Below, one piece after another: positions 39,153 to 52,059 of a stretch of 64,000 bases of DNA. The DNA is taken from positions 1,736,044 to 1,800,043 of the forward strand of contig JAEVLN010000016.1 of assembly GCA_018350325.1 (NCBI GenBank). Direction: 5' to 3'. Under the pieces are notes generated by a model. It had not been told where the DNA came from. It was given only the letters and a program-made list of their open reading frames with translations, and did not search any database. Made by a program: the position numbers and the translations under genes. This DNA is from Globodera rostochiensis (taxonomy: Eukaryota > Nematoda > Chromadorea > Rhabditida > Heteroderidae). Within the stretch, counting starts at the first letter, position 1; each line of letters opens with the position of its first letter.

Positions 39153-42083
39153 CTTTGCGTCTTGATATTTATTCGATTAATAGCCAAATATTGTATTAAA
39201 GTTTTATCTTAAAGATAAAATCAATGCCCCAATGCCCCTGGTCGTCTTAATTTTCAACTATCGTGACCTAAAAACATACGACTTTTTAAATTTGTTTTAT
39301 GTAGTTATTATTGTATTTAGCATGTTACAATCTTGTTGTGTTTTAAATTGTAATTTTTTTCAGTAAAAATAAGTAGTAAATAAATTTCTAAATATTGAAT
39401 GAACGGAGAACTGTGATTACAAAAGTAAACAAAACACCAATCTAAAAAAACCACTAAGTTGGAGTAACTTAATTGCATAATATTGTTTTTATTAATAGCA
39501 ATCAGTGCAAAGTTTGCTATTTATTGAAAAAAACACAAAAAATATTCATATCATGAATTTTAGTACAAGTTACAATGTGTGCAAATTGGGAAAGATGTGA
39601 CGCCTATTTAAATTTTATTAATATTATAATAAAAAAGATAGAACAAATTAATCTCAAAGGAGCAAATCTAAATTTTTAAATTCAGAAAATTAATTTTTAT
39701 AAAAGATTAATTTCATATTTTCATTTACATGCTTTTAGAGCTTGCGCAACTTTCCGTCTTCTCGGTAGATTCGTGTGTGGGCGATTAAATATTCAATAAA
39801 TATCAGACCAAAAAAACAAAAAATAAACAATTTTGGAAAAATTTAAAAAATTGCTTATTAAACACAAATAAACTGGTAAAATAACTTTAAATTAATAAAA
39901 TTACATTTGCCTTTAGGTGGTTTTTTTATTAACATGCTTATACTAAAAAACAAAACTCTAAATAAAAATATAAAATATAAGCACTTAGAAAATTATCTTT
40001 TATATTAAATGTAATCGTTTAGCAAATTTATATATAAAAAACAACTAATATAGTATTAATGAATATAATATTTAGCTTGGGAATATCGAAAATAAATTAG
40101 TAATATACAGGTATGATCAAGAATGAGTATTATCTCTTTCTTATTTCATAATTATGAGATATTTTTTGCAATGTAAATACGATAATAAAATTAATTATTT
40201 TTTTCAAATACAATAAGATTGTTAAATACTCACAAAAACACTTTTGTGTATTGGTTTGGACCACTGTTTGATGAACCATCTGCGCAAAACAAAAGTTGAA
40301 AAAACATATTTAGTAAAGAATTAGCATATACATTTAATTCGGGAAAACGTCGTTTCTAATTTTTAAAATAAATAAATACAATTCAAATATGTAAACATAA
40401 ATAATTAAAAGTAGGAATAAACAAAAAATTAAATTCAATACATTTTAAATAACATTTTTGAATAAACTTAATATTTTTTTGAAAAGCATTCTTGAAGAAG
40501 AGGAATGTATCAGAATGTTTATTAAATGTTGGATTACTATATTCTGCATTAAATACAAAAGAATTGATTATTTCATCCGAATTAAAAAGAAATCAATTAA
40601 TTCGCTTGGTCTTTGTTTTAATTTGAGGAATTAAAAAATTTGATCACATACATTCATTATAAATAGATTAATATTTGACCGCAACGCGTAAAACAATTTT
40701 AATTTAAATAATACCAATTTTTTTATTTAAAATAATAGAAGAACATTTTTTTTTTGAATACAGAAAGTATCAATTGAAATAATGCCACCAAATTAAATAG
40801 ATTTAAAGCCTTATTGCGTATTATTTTAACATTTTTGGATAACGCATAAAAAAGAATTAAAAACCACAAAACTTCGACCAATGGAATTGTTGAGAGCATT
40901 TTTGACAATGTATTTAGACACCAAAAATAAATAAGTGTATATTATTCCTTTTAAATAATTTGATTTATAAAATTGTTAAGAATATATTTAAACATAAAGA
41001 ATTAATATTAAATTTTTGAGTCTCAAAACATTGGGTTTTTTTGTTATGCTTAAAATAATTAATATGTTTTCGAGCCATCTCGATACATAGAGGACAATTT
41101 CACGATCCACATGCTATGCAAAAAGAATAATTGTTCATCAATAAAATTAAACTGAATTAATATGCCCCAATACCTTCATCTCTCATAAAACAACCAAAAA
41201 GATTTAAGAATATAAATTATAATTAGTTACCAAGATTATAAGAAAAGACATCAGTTATATATCATTAATAACGTCAAGCTAACAGTGCAAGTTTCTGAGT
41301 GGAGTGGACTTAAACTATAACAGAAGACATAAATAAAGCAAAAAAGGTATAAAAATTAAAAGTATTGATACTTAATTAAATTTTAAAACAAAAATTTGCT
41401 ATTACGAAATACAAAATTATTAAAATTTAAGGTAATTAACATTAAAAGAGTATAAATACGAGCCGAGACGACATTATCGACAAGACAAATTCTCTACAAC
41501 AAGGTGCTTAGTCAACAATCCATTAAAAAAGAAACCGCTCAGATTAAAAAGCCTAATCAATAGATGGATTTAATTTAAAAAAAGTTGGTTAAAAAAAGTT
41601 CTTCTGCTATCCTATTACTGATTGGAACATATCACAAAGCAATTAAAAAAAATCATCGATTGACATACATTACTAATTACATGAAGTAAGCAGTGCAAAA
41701 AATTCGATGATTAAGCAAAATAATTGAGTTATGAGAACTCCGTATTCGAGAAGTAATTGATCATTTGACAAAACAGTTAAGGATGGTTTGTTCAAAATGT
41801 TATGCTTGAAAACCATTTGGGGGGCTAAGAAATTATATTTAAATACAACAATATTGCTTTTTCGTCTTATTTTCTTTGATTAATTTTTAATGATTTTGGG
41901 CGCAGACTTTCAACAGATTTTGTGATTATAATAAAATTTAATGAACGTAAATGATTTGTTTTGTATTTTTTAATTTAGTTGACTTTGTTTTGAAATTAAT
42001 TTTTTTTCTTAACTTGACGTTAAATTGAGGATATAAATAGCCTTTAATTTTCAAGAAAATACTCTACATTTCATTAGTTAATT
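39153..42083. other. A/T-rich stretch, one 26-nt islet
   Basis: A plus islet at 39,739-39,764 lies between a GCTTTTAG acceptor and a GTAGAT donor. Its donor resembles that of the duplicated microexon at 33.2 and 37.7 kb. The remainder is A/T-rich; the 61-codon minus ORF at 40,723-40,908 is not convincing. Confidence 0.45.
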
Positions 42084-42329
42084 TTGAAAGAAAGCCCGGC
42101 AACTCCTCAGCAATTATCCGAAGCTGTGCAAGTACTCCGAAAACTAAAACATAAAGAAAACAGTTTAAACAAATCAAAAATCAAAAGTTGGAAGTCCTCA
42201 CAATTTAGTTTAAATGAGATCCTCGTTTCTTCGGGCTGTTTAGATTTGCATAAAAATGAAAAAAACAAAAATGTTACGTTTAATCAAACGATAATTTGGC
42301 TTTCACTCAATAACTACACTGACGAATAA
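42084..42329 (+). CDS. Unassigned ORF, 81 codons
   Basis: An open plus frame contains ESPATPQQLSEAVQVLRKLK and later SSGCLDLHKNEK. It is charged, lysine-rich and helix-like at the start. It begins after an AAG edge without an ATG. A further plus islet at 42,386-42,463 (after CATGATTAG) reads LEVSLKSGGGGTNDQNNSQT and stops, and may be the terminal exon. Function unknown. Confidence 0.33.
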   Translation: MKESPATPQQLSEAVQVLRKLKHKENSLNKSKIKSWKSSQFSLNEILVSSGCLDLHKNEKNKNVTFNQTIIWLSLNNYTDE

Positions 42330-42506
42330 TGATTAAATATTTTTATTATCTTACAGAACAACGGAAATGCCGCATGATTAGCTTGAAGTCTCTTTGAAGA
42401 GTGGAGGCGGAGGCACAAATGATCAGAATAATTCCCAAACCTCCAAATTATTTAACTAAATTTAGTCAAAAAAGTTTAAATATTAAAAACATTTTAATCA
42501 AAGCTA

Positions 42507-42857
42507 CTAATTAAAGGCCAATAAAACAATGCCCCAAAAAAAGATGTGATATTTATAAAAATAATACAAAAAAACTAAATTTGCTTGTTGAAACCTTAAA
42601 AGCCCGCTAATAATTGGATTAATAATGGTGGTCTGCTCTATAAGAACATGTAAATAACTAGTATAAAAAATACCTTTGAATATCAAGGCATAAAATTGTT
42701 TTAAAAAATCTTGAATACAGTCAAATAAAAATAAACAATTCATATATTCTCGCGCAACGATGTACTCGCCCACATGAGTTTCAAAGGAGGAAAACCCCTT
42801 TTTTGAAACGAGCCCATTAATAGGTTGATATAAATTTAAAAAAGTATCATACCACAA
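42507..42857 (-). CDS. Candidate membrane-like ORF, 116 codons
   Basis: The longest open frame in the A/T-rich part apart from repeats. It contains NGLVSKKGFSSFETHVGEY, then a hydrophobic, aromatic-rich second half. The first in-frame ATG is internal (MNCLFLFDC), so the listed 5' end may be an exon edge. The hydrophobic tail could be one or two membrane segments, but T-rich codons alone can also produce this. It faces the plus ORF at 42,084-42,463 tail to tail. No family recognised. Confidence 0.35.
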   Translation of the reverse strand: MWYDTFLNLYQPINGLVSKKGFSSFETHVGEYIVAREYMNCLFLFDCIQDFLKQFYALIFKGIFYTSYLHVLIEQTTIINPIISGLLRFQQANLVFLYYFYKYHIFFWGIVLLAFN

Positions 42858-44434
42858 AAGTCAAAATAAATTTTATTTATTGTTTGAAAATGGATAAATT
42901 TGATTATATGTTTATTAGGTAAAAAACCGAAAAATAAATAAAATCGATTATTGTATGCTTATGTCTAAAATGTTAACTTCGTAATTTGAAATAAAAAAGG
43001 GATTATTTTAATTGGGAAATATAACCAGCAAAAAGCATGGTCACAAGTTTTTTACATACTTCAAAAATGCTATATAATTTTTTGACGCGATTCCGGAACC
43101 ATTCACCGGAATGGGAACAGTTGGCGATTGCAAACTTAAAAATTAAAAACCCAAAAACAAATAAATTAAGATTTTAAAATTTGCTTGAGATTAAAGTAAA
43201 GAAAATCAGTTACTTTCTAATGACATTTTTGGAAATTAAAAAATATAAAAAATTAAATGCTCACGTTAATGATTGGAGTTTATTATTTATCATTATCTAT
43301 CAGATAAAACGAAAATTCTTGTAAATACTATTAAAAAGAGTTACAATTAAGGTTTAATATTAAATAAAATTCACAAATTTTTAATAACTTTAGCCTTCAA
43401 ATGAAGACTTTCTATACTCAGCAAAAAATTACTCTTGCATGATCGCTTAGAAAAAATAAAATAATGCATTTATTAAGCTAAAAAGGTGAAATGAGACGTG
43501 CTATTATAGCAAAAAAATTATTCCAAAACTGATTAAAAATAATTTGACGCAATGTGTAAATTAAAAAATTATATATTAAATATGAATGAACATGATTAAA
43601 ACTAAAGAGCTAATAATAAATAATTGTTTAATAAAAGTTAATAAACAAAAAACAGCAAAAACATACATGTGGCTTATCAATAGCATTAATTATTCGACAA
43701 CACTATTTATAACCACAAATAAAAATAACATTTATTTGAAATTATTAAAAGGGAGAGAACCTAAACATTTCGTTCACCATGGACAGTCATCGAACATGAT
43801 GCAAACTTACTGGCAGCACATGCGTTGTTTTGTTTTATCCAGAATCATGCATTTATAGCGGGAATTATATTGTATACAGTATATTTAAATATTAATAAAT
43901 TTGCTAGGATTTTTACATTAAGAATAAAACACAAACTAAAAAATTAAAATAAAATCACTTAATAAAATGCTAAAATAACAAAAAAAAAAAGAGAGAAATA
44001 ATTATTAAAAAATCTTATTAGTACAAAAATGTTTCTTATTCTATACTAAAAAATAGAAAAAATATTTTAAGAATGAGATGACTATTTGAATAACCAATCA
44101 GAAATAGCTTGTGGATATTTGCAAGAATGAAAAGACGCATCAAAAGTAGCGGAACTGAATCGTTTTAATTAGATTTCGTAAACAAAAGAATTTGGGAAGT
44201 AAACTACCGATTTCTTAATACGTAGCCAATTTAAATTATAAATTTATTTATTATCGAAGAATGTTTAATTTGGCAATTTATATTTTATTGATGAAAAAAT
44301 AAAGATATTTTTATATCTTTAAAACCTAAGATTTTATATAAGAAATGTATTTCTTGAAGCTGACATACACAAATAATATTTATTCTATAAATAATAAAAA
44401 TGGGCATAATGGATTTTTAAATATTAAAAAATTA
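42858..44434. other. A/T-rich stretch, islets at 43.1 and 43.8 kb
   Basis: GC islets at about 43,085-43,135 and 43,755-43,860. The second lies in a 90-codon plus ORF (43,586-43,858) but is open in another frame as well. No splice pair was convincing. Confidence 0.45.
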
Positions 44435-44614
44435 TTAAATATAAAAATTTGTTTTGGGGTGTGAAAAGCATTCAAAAAGTAACGGCGATAAAAAATTTTC
44501 CGGCTTTGACATCACGTAGACATCGATCATTGTGAATTTAGATATGACCGACTTGGACCCGCTTTTTGTAAATTTAATGTTCAACAAAACATAAAACAAA
44601 AATATAAAATGCAT
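44435..44614 (-). CDS. Candidate small secreted protein, 59 aa
   Basis: The minus-strand ATG (44612-44614) starts MHFIFLFYVLLNIKF, which looks like a signal peptide or signal anchor. A polar stretch then includes SGSKSVISKFTMIDVYVM and ends near FECFSHPK. Codon structure is coding-like in the GC-richer half (second position A/T in 28 of 40, third G/C in 19 of 40). Only one cysteine is present, so it is not a typical cysteine-rich effector. It could also be the first exon of a longer gene. Family not recognised. Confidence 0.33.
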   Translation of the reverse strand: MHFIFLFYVLLNIKFTKSGSKSVISKFTMIDVYVMSKPENFLSPLLFECFSHPKTNFYI

Positions 44615-47600
44615 TAAAAAATATTCCAATGATAAAATAATATTATAACAAACAATAATTAACTAAAATAAAAATAATCGGTATCAAATTTGAAGAATAA
44701 TATAGGATTTAATAAAAATATTTTTTAAAGTCTTAATTTAATGTGGAATGTGCTGGTCAAAAAATTAGATACAAATATGAAAACCTAATATCTTTGAAGT
44801 GAAATGGCGAGATTTTTGCTTATTGTTATTGCCAATTAAATAAATTTTGAAAAATTAAAATTAAGCGAAGTAACTGAAAAGATATAAAATCTGAGACTGA
44901 AGAACGACAGATGGATAACGTCTCCACCCGGACGGAGTTCCACAACACTGATTCGGATGGATAATCATTGATAAAATTTATCTTTAAATGGAAAGAGATT
45001 TATTTAAAAAGTGCAATACGTGCCACACAATGAAATACAATAATTTTAACTATTAGTCAACTACATTCTTAAAATGCTACCTTTTTAACAAACCCATAAT
45101 TTGTTTTTTGGTATTTGACAAATTACGAGACTCGCTGAAATTCTGGGGCTCTGCTGGCTTTTAACGGGTTATACGTTTAGTCTTTCGGATAGGTTAGTTT
45201 TGTCATTTTATGCTCGCCAAATTTTTCAAATGATTTATTTTTTTGTTTTTTCTAAAAATATTCTGTTTATTGTTTAAATTTATTTCATTTGAATAAACAT
45301 TCGGGTTTAAAAAAAAAAGATATTTCTAAAGATTAAGATCAATTGTTTGCCAATCTTTCATTTATTAAATGAGTAACATCAGACGCGTAAATCGATAAGA
45401 TTTGGACAATATTTAGTCTATTCAGCAATTTTGATGTATTTCGACTTTAATTGAGGAAGGAAAAATCTTAGAAAGATTTTTTCCAAAAACAAAAAGTGGC
45501 ATATATTTGCTCATAATTTGTAAATAAAAAATGACTAAAAATGATTAATTTAAATTTAATAAAAAAATTACACAACTAATGAACTTTTAATAAACAAATG
45601 CAAAAAAATTTAATTGAAACGCATTCATTTTATTTTTAAAACGTATTATTCGCTTTAAAATACTTAATATTTTAGTTCTGGATAGCTCATTTTATTATTA
45701 TTTATTTATTTTTGCTTTTAAAATTTTTTTTTTATTTATGAGTGTGAAATAATGATATCTTTTAGCCTTTTTATTAAATTGAATTGAATAAATTTATTAA
45801 TATAATTTTCATAGGTTGATCGACCTCAACGATATTTCTTCGCCACGCTATTTCTCATTTAATACTTGACCATTTAAAATTGTTATTATCATAAATGTCT
45901 TGAGTCAAAATTTAATTATATATCAAATTTAAATTTTTATATTTTAGTAATTAATTTGTATTCTTTAATAGGTTGCTTGAACTTTGTAAACAATTTTATA
46001 AAGGCTTCCTGAAGAATTTTTTTACACTTTTATTTTTAGTGAGCAATTAAGGTTTTTGTTTTGTAAAAAGAATCTAACTATGAAAAAATTATTATTTATC
46101 AACTACTCGCATTCCGGGTCTTTAAAAATTACGCTAATTTCCGAGTTTGTCTACATTACATTCAGAATGCCTTCAAAAAAGCGTAAACTTGTAGCAATTT
46201 CTTAACAACCATTGTAAAACCTTTTAACTAAGATTTTAATTAAATTAGTTTATAATTAATTTCAACAATTTTGCTCATTTTTCAGTTAACAAATTGTGCT
46301 TGGTAATGTCGCGCACTCGCCGAATCAAAGCCCGGCTCACACAAAAGTTAGTCAAATGCGAATTCCAAACTTTAAATCAATAAAAACACCAAAAATTATT
46401 AAGGACTTTATATTTTCAGCTGTCATTATTTATTATAAGTACTAACTTTTTCCAATTCATTATTGGTATTAATCAAACCATTTTTAATAGTAAATAAAAA
46501 AATTCATTTATAATATAAATCTTCAGACGACAATGCATGAGCGGCATTTAGCTCTGAGATTATAATAAATATCCCATATTAAATATTTTTTAAATTACAA
46601 CAATAATATTTGACCAATTAGCGTGACCAGCACAAAAATAAATAGAAATAAAAAGAATATTAAAACTAAAAATGAAAAAGAATAAAAGAAAAAAAGAAAA
46701 ATAACTATTAAAATTGAGTTAACTTTAAGAAAATGAATTATTAAAAAAATATTAAGCATTGTGGAGCTTTCAAAAACTAATAAAGTAAAAACCATAAAAT
46801 GAACTTGGAAAACCCAAAACCGACAGAATTTGGCTCCCCATAATAAATTTACATTATGCAATGCAATCACTAACTAAATCGGCAGTCCAGAATTATCGAC
46901 CAATGGATTATTATGGTGTTTTATACATAAGTGTTCTTTTATTTAAATTTTGTTTGGAAGAATATATCTTGCTTTAATGCTTTTACATTGAATACATATA
47001 AAAATAACATCAAATAAAAAAACTATACTTAACTTAAATTTTTACAGTCTAATTAAGTGCTTATGAATTTTTAATAAATAAACCTTGATTAAAATAATTC
47101 ATAACATTTACATTAATAAAATCAATTTTTAAATATTATTTTAAACGCAATATAGGTTAAGAAAATCTGTTTATGTAAAAACTAATTATGTAAATAATCA
47201 TCACCGAAGTCAGCCTACCAGGATCGGCAATATTTTACGAATCCCCACTTCCTCATCATTTTATAAACCCTCTATTTGCTTGGCTTTAAGAATTTCCCCC
47301 AATTCTTCTAAATAAAATAGAAAAGACTAATTATTAAAGGAGTAAATTTATATGACTGAATAAACATTTATAAAATAAATGATACAGAATTTAAACAAAT
47401 AGACAACAAAAATTTAATTTAAATGTTCTAAGAAATCAATAAATGTTCCTTACTGGAAAACAAAATAAGCAACATAAAATAGTTTTATATAAAAGCTTCT
47501 AAAAATTAAAAAAAGAGAGTTTTATAACCCAAAAATACATTGGACCAAAAACCTTGGACTAACACAAATTTTTCAATTCTATAGAAACTGCACAATATTA

Positions 47601-47850
47601 TCACTCACAAAGTTCCAGCAAAATTCAACAAAGGGGAAAACGAAATTTCTTCATAACATACAAATAATAATAATGATAATAATTATAGCAATGGAAAACG
47701 TTATTTTATTTATGCCAAAATTATAACAATTACAAACAACTCTATACGCCACAACAAACTAACTAATATCAAGATATCAAATGCACCCTATAAATCAAAC
47801 TAAAAATAAACCTTCTCATACAACCCAACTATTTAACCCAGAAGGATTGC
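44615..47850. other. A/T-rich stretch with minor islets
   Basis: Islets at about 44,890-44,960, 45,140-45,240 (duplicated at 52.4 kb), 46,300-46,345 and 47,205-47,265. A 91-codon minus ORF at 46,595-46,870 is low-complexity and hydrophobic from A-rich antisense DNA. No gene supported. Confidence 0.5.
45151..45240. repeat. Old duplicate of 52359-52450
   Basis: Shares CTGCTGGCTTTTAA, a GGTTAT-like edge and CATTTTAT-CTCGCCAA with the copy at 52.4 kb, same orientation, with many substitutions between the conserved blocks. Confidence 0.65.
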
Positions 47851-48402
47851 GCTAAAAAGAGAGAGTCAGACGGGTAGAGTAATTTGGTCATCAACGCACC
47901 CCATCTAATAATTTTTTAGTTACTTTTGAACATTTTATTTTTTGAATAAATAGTGTGCTAAAAAGAGAGAGTCAGACGGTTAGAGTAATTTGGTCATCAA
48001 CGCACCCCATTTAATAATTTTTTAGTTACTTTTGAACATTTTATTTTTTGAAGAAATAGTGTGCTGAAAAGAGAGAGTCAGACGATTAGAGTAATTTGGT
48101 CATCAACGCACCCCATCTAAAATTTTTTAGTTACTTTTTTGAACATTTTATTTTTTGAAGAAATAGTGTGCTAAAAAGAGAGAGTCAGACGGTTAGAGTA
48201 ATTTGGTCATCAACGGCCCATCTAAAATTTTTTAGTTACTTTTTTGAACATTTTATTTTTTGAAGAAATAGTGTGCTAAAAAGAGATAGTCAGACGGTTA
48301 GAGTAATTTGGTCATCAACGCACCCCATCTAAAATTTTTTAGTTACTTTTTTGAACATTTTTTTTTTGAAGAAATAGTGTGCTAAAAAGTGAGAGTCAGA
48401 AT
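47851..48402 (+). repeat. 106-bp tandem satellite, five units plus part
   Basis: Units begin GCTAAAAAGAGAGAGTCAGA at 47851, 47957, 48063, 48170, 48275 and, truncated, 48381. Spacing is 105-107 bp. Units differ by a few substitutions and small indels. Each has a GC-richer part ending CATCAACGCACCCCATC and an A/T-rich part ending in TTTGAAGAAATAGT. Confidence 0.97.
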
Positions 48403-50646
48403 AGCTGACTTTTTCTGTTTATTAGGTGAATTAGCTATTTCAAATTTAATTTTTTCTTTAATTTTTTAATTTAATTTTAATATTATCGTGTTTAACAAAA
48501 GTATTCAAAGATATCAGTTTGTTCGATATTTTTAAAATAATTTCATTTAAAATTCAACATTTAATGCAATAAAAATACTAAACATTATCCCAACCATATC
48601 AAATCTTCCCAAATTTGTGGAACCTATATTTTCTTTTTTTTATATTGTTTTCATTGCTTTTGAATTTCGTCTTTTAATTTTTATATCATTTATTATTTGA
48701 AAAAAAAATCACAAATACATTAATGTTAATATTTTATGTTTTAAATTTCTTTTGCAAAATGCAGATTGCTAGGCAATATAAAACGGGATTTTTTGAATTA
48801 GAAAAGAACTGCTAAGCCGTTGGCAGGCAAAAACAGGTAAATTCATTTACCATTAATTTTATTATAATAAATGGTCAGTTATAACCTATAAAAAAATTAA
48901 ATAGAGATGATAAAAGGAAATACTAAAAAATAACTTACAAATAAACGAATGCATTTTAAAATAATATAATATCAGTAATTTTACACCAGAAACATTAAAA
49001 ACAAAAGTAACCCTTTATTTTTATTATGTAAATACGTGCTGGCGAATAATTAGAAAATATATAAAACAATAAGATTCTCGCCAAATACATACTAAGAACT
49101 GGAAGAATCTATTAAATATTCGGAATTTGATAATCGTTACCATAAGTAAAATTCATAAAAATTCGTGCAATTTATAATCAAAACAATTTATCAATACATA
49201 CGGTTAATAAAATATAAATGAAAATCATATTACTTTTTTCAGATATCGCAAATAACCTCATCTTAAGATATTATTTTAAAGATTCATTATTTGCAAATTT
49301 TTAAGTGAATCTTAACTTTTTATAAATTATGCAATATAAAAAATTCGGATAAATCATTCATCATTTTCGCTGATCCCAATTTCTCTACTGGTGAAAACAC
49401 TGCAGCTGCCAATTAAAGAAATCCGTCATATTTTTTATGAGGCGATAGAGGTCCGCGTATTTGATACATTAAATATTTATTGTCAAAAGTTTTTTAATTT
49501 AAAGTTTTATAATTAACTTAAACATCTAAATTATTTTTTGTTGAATTTTGACGCGAAACGGGGCATTCGCCTATTTTGAGTATATGTTGCGACTTCTATG
49601 TTTACAGCAAAAGTATACGTCGCCGGCTAAGCATTGCTGTGATTTTCTTGATTTTATTATATGCATAATTTTAATTATTTTTATTTGAATAGAACCGACA
49701 ATCTTAACGAAGCCACATATATAGGCCGGACATAAATTTTTTAATGAATTTTTAATATTATCTTTTATTTTTTGTTGTTAAATTGTTAGTTTATTTTGAT
49801 AATTAATAGAAAAATTAAAGTTCAGTAATTTTATCAATCATTTCAAACTTTTGTATTTTAATTTGATAAATTTTGTTTATTTTTTGTTATACCCTCTTAG
49901 TCCACCTCGCCACAAAAGCCATTCGTGCTTCCACATAGACCAGTCGCAAGGGCTTCAGTCTATTTATTTATGCATCTTATATTATTAAATGTATACATCA
50001 AATGTTACGCTGTAACATTGAATTATTTATTGAAATTATTTTGTTGGAGTGATTATTTGATCATTATTTTTGTTTGGAAAATTAATTTTCTAAAAACAAC
50101 GGTTAAAAATACACTTGATTTGAGTTCAAATGTTTACCTTTTATTTTTTAACAATTGCATGTTCAATAATTTGTTTATCAAATAAATGTTTTGTTAATGT
50201 CATACATAAGCCACGAAAATATAACTTAATAATCACTAAGAACAAGTATTAATATTTAAGAATATTATTGCAAGAAATTGTTCAAAACGAATGACCAGAC
50301 AGCCTTTAACTTATTTATTTATTCTACGCGAAGTAGTAGATATAAAAATATTTTTCTTGCATGTATTTTGAGTTTGTCCTTTAGTTTTATTTAAATCTTT
50401 TTAATTTTTGCAAAGCCTTTTCTAAAATTCAAAAATACAAATTATTTTTTATGCAATTTGCAAAATTTTTAGTAAATATTTTTAATTTTAAATGTTTTTC
50501 GGGTTTGCTTGGCACTTTAACTGATAAACTGCTGGGTGTAAAGCTATTTATAATTATTTTTTACTAGAAATGGATCAACTGCCAACCGCTTTATAATAAA
50601 TAACACATAAAAAAAGATTATGGATAATATATAAAATAATATTTAC
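48403..50646. other. A/T-rich stretch holding one copy of a 177-bp repeat
   Basis: No gene supported. GC patches at about 49,375-49,425, 49,555-49,580, 49,620-49,640 and 49,900-49,960. The 86-codon plus ORF at 49,925-50,185 is mostly A/T-driven. Confidence 0.5.
49445..49621. repeat. 177-bp direct repeat, copy 1
   Basis: Matches 51883-52059 over 177 bp with about four differences and no indels. It contains two GC-richer patches (GAGGTCCGCGTATTTGATAC and ACGCGAAACGGGGCATT). Confidence 0.95.
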
Positions 50647-50790
50647 CGCGTCTTCCTCCAAGTCGTGGAGACCGTTCTTTAATACATTTTTTTCAGCATT
50701 ACAGCTTGTGTATTTTTGTATTCTAGCAGCAGCTTTCTCAAGACGGCGAGTACCTCGAATTATCCCCAAAGATCCCAAATTGCAACACAA
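50647..50790 (-). CDS. Candidate exon, lysine-rich
   Basis: On the minus strand a frame containing GTRRLEKAAARIQKYTSC and ending LHDLEEDA runs into a GTAAAT donor at 50646. The upstream edge is uncertain. The plus strand is open here as well. It has a helix-like charged character but no recognised family. Confidence 0.33.
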
Positions 50791-50924
50791 AATTAAATTG
50801 TATGCTGCCTGGCGAATAATACATTTTTATATTTTGTTATTTATTGTTTATCGTATGTTTTTTAATTATAATTTTAATTTTCATTCAATTTTCAACAAAT
50901 GTGTTAAATTATATAATTGGTCCA

Positions 50925-51037
50925 TTAATCAATCTCCGGCGGACGGTACGGAAATTTGCAAACATTGCACGCCGTTCGGGGCAAATTATTCAAACGTTCA
51001 TAGATTTTTTCAAAAAAGAGTAATAAAATGTGTTTAG
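50925..51037 (+). CDS. Exon-like islet with a CxxC
   Basis: A plus frame reads NQSPADGTEICKHCTPFGAN, then a few residues to a stop at 51035-51037. The C-x2-C could bind zinc, but a second frame (starting NLRRTVRKFANIARRSGQ) is equally open. Placed as ambiguous. Confidence 0.22.
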
Positions 51038-51228
51038 TTCACCGTGTATAGGCAGATTTTATTTTTCGTTTAACATAATTTTTTCTATAAGCGTTTTATT
51101 CTAGTGGAATTAATAAAATTTATTTAACGGTATTTTTAAAAATTATATTACTGAGGCTTTATTATATAACGTTTGCTCACCTGGTCATGAGATTAAATTA
51201 ATATATTTTTATACATCCGAGTAACAAT

Positions 51229-51351
51229 TTAATTCTGATGTTGCAGGTTGACGATGCCGTCCGGCTGCTCACGCATGGAGTATAACGCATTGTCGACGTG
51301 CACGATATGGTTACGCATTACCACTTCCTGGAACGTTCGGAAATCCCACAA
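51229..51351 (-). CDS. Probable terminal exon, 40 codons
   Basis: The minus strand has an AACCACAG acceptor followed in phase 0 by LWDFRTFQEVVMRNHIVHVD and then ALYSMREQPDGIVNLQ before the stop. Codon structure is the clearest of the A/T-rich region: second positions are mostly A/T and third positions mostly G/C, while the opposite strand lacks this. Upstream exons should lie to the right but were not identified. No family recognised. Confidence 0.5.
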   Translation of the reverse strand: MWDFRTFQEVVMRNHIVHVDNALYSMREQPDGIVNLQHQN

Positions 51352-51882
51352 CTGTGGTTTTGATTTATTTATGTTTTGGAATCAATTTCACCAGTATGTG
51401 TTAAATTTCTGATTAAACCGTTTAGAATATTTATCGTTCAATAAAATTTTGCCTACAAAAAGATTTTTTTTGATTTTTTAGATTTCTTAATCTTTTACAT
51501 TTACTTGATTTTTTTTAAATTTATATATTTAAAATATCATATTATTGAATTTATTGGTTTTCCTTAATTGTTATTATTTTTATTATGAATCTACTTTTTT
51601 TAGTTTTTCTATTTAAATTTTTTGAAAGCAAGACTAAAAAACACTGCCTTTTATTGTTATAAGAGTTTTGATAGATTTTCAATAATTTAATAGATTTTTG
51701 TTATGTTTTCATTTAACCATTCAAAATTTTAAAAAAAACGGTGATTCTTTCTACTTGTAGCTCCACCTCGTCTCCTAAGCATTCCGAATATTTATTGTTT
51801 ATTTAATTTCATTTTATTTTGGGTTATTTGTGCAATAAATTTGGATATAATACAATGGCCCACACAATACATAATTGGAGGC

Positions 51883-52059
51883 ATAGAGGTCCGCGTATTT
51901 GATACATTAAATATTTATTGTCAATGGTTTTTTAATTTAAAGTTTTATAATTAACTTAAACATCTAAATTATTTTTTGTTGAATTTTCACGCGAAACGGG
52001 GCATTTGCCTATTTTGAGTATATGTTGCGACTTCTATGTTTACAGCAAAAGTATACGTC
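51883..52059. repeat. 177-bp direct repeat, copy 2
   Basis: Partner of 49445-49621, 2.44 kb downstream in the same orientation. The sequence diverges abruptly after GTATACGTC. Confidence 0.95.

Noticed and set aside
46595..46870. Hydrophobic 91-codon minus ORF resembling a membrane protein
   Set aside because: Its second half is the antisense of an A-rich low-complexity tract, which always yields F/L/I-rich frames.
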